Shown: positions 1 through 7,092 of the stretch, piece after piece
Position numbering within the stretch: position 1 is the first letter of the stretch
Layout: every line of letters begins with the position of its first letter
NCBI GenBank assembly: GCA_039029935.1
Contig: JBCCFC010000178.1
Coordinates: 1 to 14,725 of the forward strand
Direction: 5' to 3'
Length of the DNA: 14,725 nt
DNA from: G039029935 sp039029935
GTDB taxonomy: Bacteria; Chloroflexota; Anaerolineae; Caldilineales; Caldilineaceae
Position numbers and translations under genes: made by a program
Notes under the pieces: model-generated
Database searches by the model: none
Told to the model about the DNA's origin: nothing
Seen by the model: only the letters and a program-made list of their open reading frames with translations

Positions 1-95
1 AGGTCCTCTCTTTCTTTCGTCAACGCTCTGAGCAGCAAGTCAAAATCAACTGGCAGTTTTCCATCGAACGGGCACGTTCCAAATTGAATTCTCAT
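1..95 (-). CDS. Start of an unidentified gene, possibly asparagine-synthetase-like (partial)
   Basis: The ATG at 93-95 on the minus strand has a good ribosome binding site (GGAGG, 104-108, 8 bases upstream). The frame stays open to the window edge, giving about 31 residues. The peptide begins MRIQFGTCPFDGKLPVDF. A short beta strand followed by FDGKPVD-like residues is how many asparagine-synthetase/Ntn amidotransferase-like proteins begin (typically 'FG-x-x-x-FDG-x-PVD'). On that basis it may be an AsnB-like or cyclase-type protein, but the piece is too short to be sure. The N-terminal catalytic Cys of true glutamine-dependent enzymes (Met-Cys) is absent. The frame upstream is also open and runs into the kinase remnant, so a fusion product is formally possible. 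The strong internal ribosome binding site argues that translation begins here. Confidence 0.45.
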   Translation of the reverse strand, partial: MRIQFGTCPFDGKLPVDFDLLLRALTKERED

Positions 96-464
96 TATCA
101 AAACCTCCATCCTGATAACGACAAATTTCACGACAAAAACGCCGAAAAACTTAGTTGACGGGGTACTAAAAGAATCGTAGACTTTGGGCAGGCTCTTATG
201 CTCCAGCTTTTGCAACAGGCTGGCCTCACGCATAAACCGCCTTTGTCCCAGCGGTGAATGGTCGATGTTCTCCTTGATGGCAACGATGCGCTCATACCGC
301 CAGCCCCTATCCTTGGCCTGATAGACCGTGCCATGCCCACCACTGAGTACACGGTTGATAATCTCATACCGCCCATGCTTTAGAGTCTGCCCAACAGCCA
401 ACGGTTGATAGGTATTTGGGTATGCTGCTGCCTGTTCTGTAGTGGATGCGTGTTGGTTTGTCAT
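96..464 (-). pseudogene. Truncated Ser/Thr protein kinase (N-lobe only)
   Basis: Translation from the ATG at 462-464 gives a Hanks-type kinase N-lobe. The Gly-rich loop SGGHGTVY is at residues 41-48, the VAIKE lysine is Lys64, and a probable alpha-C glutamate is Glu80 in FMREASLLQKLEH. The end of the N-lobe, LPKVYDSFS, is at about residues 92-100. The family then needs a hinge, an HRD catalytic loop and a DFG motif. None is present: the frame turns into unrelated sequence and reaches the next gene's start at codon 124 without a stop. The other two frames hold no kinase sequence either, so this is a truncation, not a frameshift. A protein with only this part could bind nucleotide poorly at best and could not phosphorylate. 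I infer a deletion joined the kinase 5' end to the gene starting at 95. No membrane segment is visible. Confidence 0.75.
104..108 (-). promoter_or_regulatory. Ribosome binding site that sets the start at 95
   Basis: GGAGG on the minus strand lies 8 bases before the ATG at 95. It supports an independent start here rather than read-through from the kinase fragment. Confidence 0.6.
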
Positions 465-495
465 TGTTCCTGGCTTGTATTATTTGGCATTTGTG

Positions 496-541
496 CGTTG
501 AAAGTAGCTCAGGCATCCCTGTATGAGCGTCGGGCGACAGC
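496..541 (-). repeat. Dispersed hairpin repeat, copy 1
   Basis: On the minus strand this reads GCTGTCGCCCGACGCTCA, a variable centre, then CCTGAG-C-TAC-T-TTCA. It matches copy 2 (3454-3495) at roughly three quarters of positions, with GCTGTCG, GACGCTCA, CCTGAG, TAC and TTCA identical. The arms (CTCAGG and CCTG..TGAG) are partly complementary, so a hairpin is possible. Both copies lie in non-coding DNA in the same orientation, as REP-like elements do. Confidence 0.55.
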
Positions 542-607
542 CCAAATCGCATTGATGCGCCGTGACTTCTGATTATAGCAAGGATACGCTGAAAGCCCAA
601 TTCCCGT

Positions 608-647
608 CTGACATTCCACCGACACGGCACTGACATTATGCTGACAC
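608..647 (+). promoter_or_regulatory. Four direct heptamers at 11-base spacing (OmpR/PhoB-type operator candidate)
   Basis: The heptamers CTGACAT (608), CCGACAC (619), CTGACAT (630) and CTGACAC (641) begin exactly 11 bases apart, with unrelated 4-base spacers. Seven-base half-sites at 11-base spacing are the hallmark of sites bound by OmpR/PhoB-family response regulators. The E. coli Pho box half-site is CTGTCAT, one base different. The array lies about 145 bases upstream of the kinase remnant start. The regulator and the controlled promoter are unknown. Confidence 0.5.
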
Positions 648-698
648 CTCGTTGAAGTCAAGTCAGCAGTTTAGTGGTTTAGCCGGCATACTAATTCG

Positions 699-722
699 CT
701 GACTGGCTGAAATACTGACTAA
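699..722 (+). repeat. Three tandem CTGA octamers
   Basis: CTGACTGG, CTGAAATA and CTGACTAA follow each other without gaps, an 8-base periodicity. They share the CTGA core with the 11-base array to the left. The function is unknown and the short match could be chance. Confidence 0.3.
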
Positions 723-815
723 TGACGTCTAACATTTCGTCCCTGCTGCTTAACCGCACAGGTCGAAAAGTTTTGGGTAGCGAGCGTTGGCTCCGTTGAT
801 TCATGTTACCTCACT

Positions 816-2504
816 TCACCACAAGTAGGTAGTTATGTTGGTTTCAAGCGATGCATCCTTGCCAATGACACGCAACATCTGCGCCATTGGTCTGACCCCA
901 ATGGAGGGAACCGCGTCACAAACCACAAAATGCAAGGGCTGATTCGCATCAAAAACAAGATGTAGCGCAATCTCATTGCGCCGAATGATCCAGTGCATAG
1001 CTTGCTGTTGGATAAACTCGCCAAAACTGATAAATCGGATTTCATGCCAAGCCGCTTCATCCGTTTGAAAGACATCCTCAAGTTGGATACTGTTGGGATG
1101 GGTACTGCTGGGTTGGGTCGAAACCGTTCGAGACACGGTGGTGGCAAAGTCAAAGTAAGCGGAGGCGGCATCTGACCATATTTTTTCAGCGTCGTATCCC
1201 CAAGTGGCACTGGCTCGTTTCAACTGACCAACACCGTTGATCATCATACCACTTTTACTACCCGTTTGATCCTCAAAATGGTGCTCTTTTGTCCAAAACC
1301 AGCCCGCAGGATAGGGACGGTTTTCCAAATTTTCGACCAAGCGAACGCCACCTTTTGCCACCTGAATCGAATTTAAATCTCGATGGGAATGTGGCACATC
1401 GGTCGTCCCCGCTCGAAAGGAGAGTGTGATGTCTTTGCGTCGAAATAGTAACCAGCCATTGTCAGGAAATACCTGCATCGCTGGCTTTGGCTTGACATCT
1501 ATCTCGATGGGTGCTGTGTAGAGTACGCCCAGCAATTCTGTGAAGCGGCTGTGTTCATGTATTGGCAGAGGATTTTTCGCCTCTTTGGATCGAAAAAAAC
1601 GTTCGTTGACTTCGGCAATGATCTGTGGTTGACCTGTTCGCTGTGCCAAGGGTAGCAATGCACCCAGATTTGAGGTGAGACGGTTGCCATCCCCAAAGCT
1701 CAGACCAACGCCATCGGGTGAGAAGTCAAACGGGAAGCACAACCCCGAAGTCAGTGTGGGTGAGTCAAACGCGGGGTGTGGTTGCCCGGTCTTGGCTTCA
1801 TAGGCCAACAGCGCATAGGTGAGGTAGCCGATGCCGTATTGCCAATAGCCAATGCCTTCTTTGCTGGAGCCATCAGGGTGAAGCGTGTCCAGAAAATATT
1901 GCAGCCCCTCCAAGGCAATGGGTACGGCTCTCGCTGCCTCTTCTAGTTCATCGGCTAACGTTAATGCCAGCACAAGCATCCCCCCATTGCAGACCGCGTT
2001 CCAATTATTGGTTCGGGTATACCAGCCAACTGGCTTCACATCCGGTGCTTCAGGGCAACATAGCCTCAGATAGGGCTGAACGATTCGTTCGAGGGCGGCA
2101 TCGACCACCATTTGGCGATTTTGAGGAGAGAGCCACGCATTGAGAAAGGTTAAGGAGAGAGCCAAACTGACAGCAATCTCCCCTGTGGCAAGGTTAAAGC
2201 CATTCGAGTAGGGGTTGGTTACATACCACTGCGGCCACGTCAGGCCATCCTCAATCAATGCCCACGCTTTTTCCGCATATTTGGGGTCATTTGTCAGCCG
2301 AAAATAGCCAGCGAGTGAGACAACTGCGCGGCTGAAGAGGCGGGCTTGAATTAAGACTGACGCGTGTGCATGTTTGTGTACTCGCGATGGCGGGACGTCT
2401 ACGAGTACATCAACCAATTTCGTCAACGCTTGGTGATAGCCGAGCCAAGGTTGCCTATGTAAATTGGTTTGTGCATGTGCGAAATCTTTATCCCGAATAA
2501 ACAT
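816..2504 (-). CDS. Heparinase II/III family polysaccharide lyase-like protein
   Basis: The 562-residue protein belongs to the heparinase II/III and alginate-lyase superfamily, which cleaves acidic polysaccharides by beta-elimination. An N-terminal alpha/alpha toroid (about residues 1-320) carries NNWNAVCNGG at 166-175 and EGIGYWQYGIGY at 216-227. Both match the family's NNWN-V-N-G and EG-GYW-YG motifs. A beta-sandwich part follows, with PHSHRDLNS at 371-379 (family H-x-H-x-D-x-N) and a TGSKSGMMINGVGQ strand at 414-427. No signal peptide or membrane segment is seen, so it probably acts on imported oligosaccharides in the cytoplasm. The ATG lies 2 bases after the stop of the upstream PhyH gene and has no clear ribosome binding site, which suggests translational coupling. 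The substrate cannot be read from the sequence. Confidence 0.85.
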   Translation of the reverse strand: MFIRDKDFAHAQTNLHRQPWLGYHQALTKLVDVLVDVPPSRVHKHAHASVLIQARLFSRAVVSLAGYFRLTNDPKYAEKAWALIEDGLTWPQWYVTNPYSNGFNLATGEIAVSLALSLTFLNAWLSPQNRQMVVDAALERIVQPYLRLCCPEAPDVKPVGWYTRTNNWNAVCNGGMLVLALTLADELEEAARAVPIALEGLQYFLDTLHPDGSSKEGIGYWQYGIGYLTYALLAYEAKTGQPHPAFDSPTLTSGLCFPFDFSPDGVGLSFGDGNRLTSNLGALLPLAQRTGQPQIIAEVNERFFRSKEAKNPLPIHEHSRFTELLGVLYTAPIEIDVKPKPAMQVFPDNGWLLFRRKDITLSFRAGTTDVPHSHRDLNSIQVAKGGVRLVENLENRPYPAGWFWTKEHHFEDQTGSKSGMMINGVGQLKRASATWGYDAEKIWSDAASAYFDFATTVSRTVSTQPSSTHPNSIQLEDVFQTDEAAWHEIRFISFGEFIQQQAMHWIIRRNEIALHLVFDANQPLHFVVCDAVPSIGVRPMAQMLRVIGKDASLETNITTYLW

Positions 2505-2506
2505 CG

Positions 2507-3325
2507 TTATGCACCATCAGCGTTAAAAATGATGGGATTCTCCAATGGTCGCTGCAACGTTTCCTCCGAGATATAGGGATTCTCTTCCACAAGATGAGAT
2601 TGCTCGGTACACAGATGAACAGCGATGCTCCGTCGTGGTTGTGTGGACGTGTTGGGGCCACTGCCATGAAAGATCAGTGGATGATGGAAACTGACTGCGC
2701 CACGAGGCATCACGGCTGGATATTCTGTCCACGTCTCGCCCTCTGGGACCTTGATGCCAGCCCTTGCCTTGGCCTCATCCTGCTCACCAAAGTTCCCTGG
2801 ATCAAGCAAGCCCCAACGGTGCGAGCCAGGCACAAAGCGCATTGCACCAGCTTCAACCGTCACATCGCTTAAGGCAATCCACGCCGTAAAAATGCCAGCA
2901 GGGTTCTCAAAAAACTGCCAGTAGTTGTAATCCTGATGGAGACCGATGTTCCCTTTTGCGGAGCCACCTGTGGGTTTGTAGAGAAGCTGGCTATGCCAAA
3001 CCTGCACTCTCGTTGCACCACCGATAATGGCCGCAGCCCATTCCCCGATTAACGGATAGGAAATGAGGGTGAGTAGTGTGTGGTCGGCAACGTGGGCGTT
3101 GTTGATCTTAACCAATTTATCCAAAGGGTCCCCCGGCTCAACCGAACTATACTGCGGTGCGACCCCGGTCTCATATTCGCAGGCAATGACTTGATCCATG
3201 TGCGTCACTGCCTCATTGAGCAGGTCGTCTGGAATAAGCTGAGGGGCTTGGTAAAATCCTTGCTCTTGAAAGGCTTTCGTCGCATTCTGGTCGATGGCTG
3301 GGGTGGAAAAGATTTGTTTCTTCAT
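2507..3325 (-). CDS. Phytanoyl-CoA dioxygenase (PhyH) family protein
   Basis: This is an Fe(II)/2-oxoglutarate-dependent oxygenase of 272 residues, the normal size for bacterial PhyH proteins. The iron triad is visible: His130 and Asp132 in GLHQDYNYW, and distal His220 in IFHGSGPN. Arg231 or Arg232 in QPRRSIAVHL is in the right place to hold 2-oxoglutarate, and FVPGSHRWG (165-172) is the usual family strand. The frame is open further upstream to 3445. I chose the ATG at 3323-3325 because GGAGA lies 8 bases before it, and the extra 40 residues do not look like family sequence. The gene is coupled to the heparinase-like gene with a 2-base gap. Bacterial PhyH proteins hydroxylate varied small molecules and can demethylate; the substrate here is unknown. 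Confidence 0.87.
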   Translation of the reverse strand: MKKQIFSTPAIDQNATKAFQEQGFYQAPQLIPDDLLNEAVTHMDQVIACEYETGVAPQYSSVEPGDPLDKLVKINNAHVADHTLLTLISYPLIGEWAAAIIGGATRVQVWHSQLLYKPTGGSAKGNIGLHQDYNYWQFFENPAGIFTAWIALSDVTVEAGAMRFVPGSHRWGLLDPGNFGEQDEAKARAGIKVPEGETWTEYPAVMPRGAVSFHHPLIFHGSGPNTSTQPRRSIAVHLCTEQSHLVEENPYISEETLQRPLENPIIFNADGA

Positions 3326-3333
3326 GTGCTTCG

Positions 3334-3338
3334 TCTCC
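3334..3338 (-). promoter_or_regulatory. Ribosome binding site deciding the PhyH start
   Basis: GGAGA on the minus strand is 8 bases before the ATG at 3325. It favours that start over the longer frame from 3445. Confidence 0.6.
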
Positions 3339-3453
3339 ACATAATTCGAGCTTTCAGCAAAGCCATGCATATCAAAAAATAGATACGCACCCTCACATTG
3401 TGCCAGAGATGGTATGCATTGACAAGTCCCAACAATTGGTTGCAATACATCCC

Positions 3454-3495
3454 TGAACGTATCTCAGGTTTCCTACCTGAGCGTCAGTCGACAGC
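3454..3495 (-). repeat. Dispersed hairpin repeat, copy 2
   Basis: This is the partner of copy 1 at 496-541. It contains a perfect inverted repeat, CTCAGGT (3463-3469), loop TTCCT, ACCTGAG (3475-3481), followed by CGTCAGTCGACAGC. The repeat lies about 130 bases upstream of the PhyH start. It could be a REP-like element or a structured leader. Confidence 0.6.
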
Positions 3496-3822
3496 ATGAA
3501 TGACTTTGAGGACAAACACATTACGAGTTCAATACGTACTGTGTCAATCCCACGTTTATGGCATAATCGGAGTTGTGGTTGACTTTATTGCATTTACATC
3601 AGCAGATGCCAAGCGTGACATTGCGCTGTTTCGAGACAACGTAGAGCGTCAAGGCGACCACGGCCACTGTGCCTGGGCAAGCGGCAGTTACGCCCATGAT
3701 TTACACCACCAATTGAGTTGCGTATGCAGCGGTGGAAAGCTCAAATTCAGGGAGGGCAGTTAGGCTATGACACAGCTAGATTTTGTCGAACATCCTCATT
3801 TGAGGCTCAAAGAAAATTTGTC

Positions 3823-5166
3823 TCACCCCGTCTCTTGTGCAATATCATACATCTCATCCGTACACACCTCAATCACTTGCTTCAGTGCCGCATACGGCTC
3901 TCCATACCCATCCAACAACCCCGAATGCTGGCGGTCCTGTTTGCGTGGAATCAGATTGGGCGCGTCAATTAGACCACAATAGTGCCAGCCCACAAATTCG
4001 GGTCGAGCAAAGGCTTTATGGAAGAATTCGGTAGTCCATTCAGCGCGCTGCGCAAGATTATCGGCGACGGGACCGTAGGGACGCGGCATGGTGTCGGTAA
4101 TCATGGTGAAAGCGGAGTCGCCATTGATGAACGGCTTATCAACAAAGTTGGACCAGCGATCTAGGCAGGTCTTCTGCACCTCGTATTGCGCATACATCTG
4201 ATAGGACACGATGTCCGTATACTGGCTTGTAATCGACAACAGCGTATCCACTGTGTCTGTGTTGCCGTTGAGCTTGTCGCCAACGAATAGATGATTTGGA
4301 TCATAACGGAGAATCGCATCCAGCGCGGTTTTGTAGTATTGAGCAACAGTTTTCTTGAGAAATTCAACATTATCGCGGGTCTCGTTGCTATTGGACAGGT
4401 CCGTATGCGGTCGCCAGTTCTCAGCATCTTGGACTGCATCAAACGAGTCAAACACTGTGCCATAGGTGGTATTAAAATCGCTGATCTGACCACGATACAG
4501 TTCATGCATCAACTGGACACACGCCTGTTTACCCGCCGCATCAGCCCCCAAATTGCGCAATCGTCGCGGCCAGCCAATACGCCCCTGGCGCACGGCTCCC
4601 CCAATCACATCAGGGCGTTCTCGACAGTCCTCCTCGGTGAACAACGGGCAGTCGGTCATTGCATAGCCCAGCAGAAAGGGGTTATCTCTGGCAGGTAGGG
4701 CAATGTCGCGTGTCAGTTGATCGCAATGGGTGGCAAATGCCTGTGAAAACACATCTTTGAAGTTACTATCAGGGACCTCATCTTTCCAATGCGGAATATC
4801 AACAAAGGTGATGGGCTGCATATAAGGGATGGATGGTTGTGGTGTATTGATGATGTGTAGATCGGTGTGGACACCCGCAGTGTTAAAGCGGTACGCCCGA
4901 CAGATCTGGAGGAACCATGATTTGAGTGCAGGCTGGAACTGGTCACTGTTGAGGTCATCCAACCCCAATTTCTGCTGCCATGCCGTGCGATTATAGTCCT
5001 GATTCCACAAGTCGGCATGGAGATGGTTAATACCAAAGCTCAGGAACGCATTGCCTTCGGGGGTGACAAGCCACCAGCGGTCCTCTTTTTCTACACGAAA
5101 GAATCCAGTGGCCTCAAACCGCTTCCCCATCCACCCGCCAAATTGATCTAATTCATGTTTACTCAT
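3823..5166 (-). CDS. GH50/agarase-like (beta/alpha)8 protein with altered catalytic motifs
   Basis: The 447-residue protein resembles GH50 beta-agarases and related clan GH-A proteins. FFRVEKEDRWWLVTPEGNAF (22-41) followed by LSFGINHLH (42-50) matches the family entry strand 'FF-V-x-x-x-G-WWLVTPEG..F-S-GVNH'. Later barrel strands are PFLLGYAMTDCPLF (163-176), HLFVGDKLNG (292-301), DIVSYQMYAQYE (318-329), KPFINGDSAF (344-353) and GWHYCGLIDA (393-402). In active GH50 enzymes the strand-4 and strand-7 positions are Glu. Here they read TDCP (171-174) and GD (349-350), so catalysis may differ or be lost. There is no signal peptide. The ATG at 5166 has AAGGAT 6-7 bases upstream. It is divergent from the P450. 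The substrate is unproven. Confidence 0.65.
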   Translation of the reverse strand: MSKHELDQFGGWMGKRFEATGFFRVEKEDRWWLVTPEGNAFLSFGINHLHADLWNQDYNRTAWQQKLGLDDLNSDQFQPALKSWFLQICRAYRFNTAGVHTDLHIINTPQPSIPYMQPITFVDIPHWKDEVPDSNFKDVFSQAFATHCDQLTRDIALPARDNPFLLGYAMTDCPLFTEEDCRERPDVIGGAVRQGRIGWPRRLRNLGADAAGKQACVQLMHELYRGQISDFNTTYGTVFDSFDAVQDAENWRPHTDLSNSNETRDNVEFLKKTVAQYYKTALDAILRYDPNHLFVGDKLNGNTDTVDTLLSITSQYTDIVSYQMYAQYEVQKTCLDRWSNFVDKPFINGDSAFTMITDTMPRPYGPVADNLAQRAEWTTEFFHKAFARPEFVGWHYCGLIDAPNLIPRKQDRQHSGLLDGYGEPYAALKQVIEVCTDEMYDIAQETG

Positions 5167-5425
5167 TGCGATCCTTTCAATCTGTCGCCATCAATCAGCT
5201 TAGTCGCCAAAATTCCCCTGTCAACCCCTCTTCCAAAAATAAGTAATGGGGGATATCGCCCTGAATGCGTCAGTCAGACTGCAACCGCACCAGCCTACCA
5301 TGCTCTGATTCTAGCCTATTTCATCGGCGCGGTCAAGCGTTCTATGCAATCACCGTGTTCCTATTGATAGCCAACTACATCATCCGGTTTACCTATTTGG
5401 TTGCAACAGTGACCGATTCTATGTG

Positions 5426-5437
5426 TTGATGTATCAA
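5426..5437. promoter_or_regulatory. Small palindrome, possible operator
   Basis: TTGAT-GT-ATCAA is a perfect inverted repeat in the divergent promoter region. It is short enough to arise by chance. Confidence 0.25.
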
Positions 5438-5493
5438 AGCATCATCGCGAAACCTCTTATGCAATAGTTGTAGAATCAAATGTAAAATGACAA

Positions 5494-5502
5494 AAGGAGA
5501 GG
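5494..5502 (+). promoter_or_regulatory. Ribosome binding site deciding the P450 start
   Basis: AAGGAGAGG ends 6 bases before the ATG at 5509. The in-frame TTG at 5503 touches the site directly, so it cannot be the start. Confidence 0.75.
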
Positions 5503-5508
5503 TTGGAG

Positions 5509-6897
5509 ATGACCATAAACACAAATGTACAATCAACACCAATAGGAAAACAACTACCGATTACATCCAGAGTCCCCCTGATTGGGAGCATCCCGCAACT
5601 GATGCGAAAGCGATATGACTTTTTCTTGGACATGAATCGCCAGCATGGTGATATTCATATGCTGAACTTAGGGGTAATGAAGCTCATTATGCTCAATCAC
5701 CCCGAACATGCGCAACATGTGCTGGTGGATCATCGGCACAACTATGACAAAAAAGGCCCACTGTGGGAGGCTGGACGCAAAACATTGGGGGCGAACAGCT
5801 TGGCGATGATTGAGGGCAGTGCGTGGTTGAGCCGTCGGCGTCTGATGCAGCCGCACTTTCATAAACGACGGTTGGCAATGTTGGTCGATTTTATGCTCGA
5901 AACAATTGACGAGGCCCTGCTTTCCTGGGATGAAAAGGCTGAGTCGGGTCAGTCCTTTGATGTTCATGCGGCCTTCCCCATCATCACCATGAAAGTAATC
6001 TTAAAAACATTGTTTGGCTCCACCATCACGGATCAAACGCTGGATGAGATGAGTCGTGACTTAAAAGTGTTTGTGGAGTCACTGGGCACCTATACGATGC
6101 TGGAACGTCTGCCAAGTTGGTTGCCCATTCCGCTGCGAGACCGCTGTGAGCAGTCTATCCAAAACGCCAATGACAAGGTGTTTGCGTTAGTGTCTCAAAA
6201 ACGGAATGAACTTGACAATGATTTAATCTCCATGTTGCTGGGGTCGGTTGATGCGGAAACGGGCGAGCAGATGACCGAACAGCAATTACGCGACGAGGCC
6301 ATCGTACTCTTTATCGCGGGTTATGAAACAACGGCACTGGCACTGAGTTGGGCCATCTATCTACTTACCCACCACGCCGACAAAATGCAGACCCTACAGA
6401 CAGAAATCGACACGATTTTAGGGGGCAATGCACCGAGCTTTAGCGATTTACCGAACCTCTCCTACACACGCATGGTCTTTCAAGAAGCGTTGCGTCTCTA
6501 TCCATCGACATGGTATCTCAACCGCAGAGCCGTGGAGGATGACCAAATTGATGGCTTTCACATCCCAGCCAATACCGTCGTCATCTGCTCCATGTACGGC
6601 ATTCATCACAACCATCAGGTTTGGCAAAACCCAGAACAGTTTGAGCCAGAGCGGTTTGCCCCAGAGCGGATGAATGCGCGACACAACTTGGCGTGGATGC
6701 CCTTTGGGGGTGGACAACATCTCTGTATTGGCAATGAATTTGCGATTATGGAGGCGCAACTGGTGTTAGCCCGAATTTTGCAGCGATATACCGTCACCGC
6801 CATGCCGGGGCAGGAGCCAAAGGTCAAATTGGCAAATGCGATGGTACCGGAAAAAGGGATTTGGGTGAAACTGGACAAGCGTCTTCAAATGTCATAA
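5509..6897 (+). CDS. Cytochrome P450
   Basis: The 462-residue soluble P450 has no N-terminal membrane anchor. Visible signatures are the C-helix WLSRR (106-110), the I-helix oxygen-activation motif AGYETT (270-275), the K-helix E-x-x-R as EALR (326-329), the PERF segment EPERFAPERM (379-388), and the heme-binding FGGGQHLCIG (399-408) with Cys406 as the iron ligand. The layout resembles bacterial CYP110/CYP102/CYP4-like enzymes. No ferredoxin or reductase lies nearby, so electrons must come from elsewhere. It is the only plus-strand gene here, divergent from the GH50-like gene. In marine bacteria, P450s beside agar/porphyran genes remove O-methyl groups from 6-O-methyl-galactose. A similar role is possible but unproven, and fatty-acid or terpenoid hydroxylation is an equal alternative. 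Confidence 0.93.
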   Translation: MTINTNVQSTPIGKQLPITSRVPLIGSIPQLMRKRYDFFLDMNRQHGDIHMLNLGVMKLIMLNHPEHAQHVLVDHRHNYDKKGPLWEAGRKTLGANSLAMIEGSAWLSRRRLMQPHFHKRRLAMLVDFMLETIDEALLSWDEKAESGQSFDVHAAFPIITMKVILKTLFGSTITDQTLDEMSRDLKVFVESLGTYTMLERLPSWLPIPLRDRCEQSIQNANDKVFALVSQKRNELDNDLISMLLGSVDAETGEQMTEQQLRDEAIVLFIAGYETTALALSWAIYLLTHHADKMQTLQTEIDTILGGNAPSFSDLPNLSYTRMVFQEALRLYPSTWYLNRRAVEDDQIDGFHIPANTVVICSMYGIHHNHQVWQNPEQFEPERFAPERMNARHNLAWMPFGGGQHLCIGNEFAIMEAQLVLARILQRYTVTAMPGQEPKVKLANAMVPEKGIWVKLDKRLQMS

Positions 6898-6955
6898 ATA
6901 TTCGCCATCTGCCAACAATCGAAAGTGAGCAGTTCAGCGTCTTGACCTTGTGAAA

Positions 6956-7092
6956 GGAATGAATCAAGTCAGGCTGACAGCATGTTCCCAGTGCTGTCGA
7001 GTATCCTCCGGTGGGTACGCCTGATAGAAAAGATGCCACAGTCCTTGCCAATAGCACAGCCCGTTGGGGTCATTGAGCTTGTATTCTGGGCT
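6956..7092 (-). pseudogene. Fragment of a GH32-type beta-fructosidase, frameshifted
   Basis: Translated from 7092, the minus strand reads SPEYKLNDPNGLCYWQGLWH, then LFYQAYPPEDTRQHWEHAVS. This is the N-terminal start of a family 32 glycoside hydrolase (typical W-M-NDPNG, HLFYQ, HWGHAVS). NDPNG holds the nucleophile Asp of that family. After HAVS the frame must slip at about 6971 to continue with DLIHS, as the family's HAVS-x-DLIHW requires, and then the similarity ends. About 45 of the usual 450 or more residues remain. It begins inside the frame of the BAAT-type fragment, so two unrelated gene pieces are joined. It lies between that fragment and the 3' end of the P450, and has no start codon or ribosome binding site. 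Confidence 0.75.

Larger units (their letters stand above)
465..815. other. Intergenic region, 351 bases, no gene
   Basis: This lies between the end of the heparinase-family gene and the kinase remnant. No reading frame here has a ribosome binding site or recognisable protein. It holds one copy of a dispersed hairpin repeat (496-541), four heptamers at 11-base spacing (608-647) and a cluster of three CTGA octamers (699-722). Some of it is presumably the upstream region of the kinase gene. Confidence 0.7.
3326..3822. other. Intergenic region, 497 bases, no supported gene
   Basis: This separates the GH50-like gene from the PhyH/heparinase pair, so the two are probably transcribed separately. 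It contains hairpin-repeat copy 2 (3454-3495). Open frames of 70-90 codons on plus lack ribosome binding sites and show no family I recognise. CCTCATTTGAGG (3794-3805) is a small palindrome just downstream of the GH50-like gene but has no T-run, so I do not call a terminator. Confidence 0.6.
5167..5508. other. Divergent intergenic region between the GH50-like gene and the P450
   Basis: These 342 bases must hold promoters in both directions, but I see no convincing -35/-10 pair. TTGATGTATCAA (5426-5437) is a perfect 5+2+5 palindrome about 70 bases before the P450 start and could be an operator. No gene is seen. Confidence 0.5.

Noticed and set aside
364..636. 90-codon minus-strand frame in the left intergenic region
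   Set aside because: It crosses the kinase gene in another frame and the hairpin repeat, has no ribosome binding site, and its translation resembles no protein.
3326..3445. 40-residue N-terminal extension of the PhyH protein
   Set aside because: No ribosome binding site at 3445 and sequence unlike the family; the ATG at 3325 has a good site.
3794..3805. CCTCATTTGAGG as a terminator of the GH50-like gene
   Set aside because: Stem of 5 pairs and no T-run.
3500..3972. Plus-strand frames of 70-90 codons between the PhyH and GH50-like genes
   Set aside because: No ribosome binding site and no recognisable domain; one overlaps the GH50-like gene antisense. A 32-codon hydrophobic minus-strand frame in the same gap was rejected for the same reasons.
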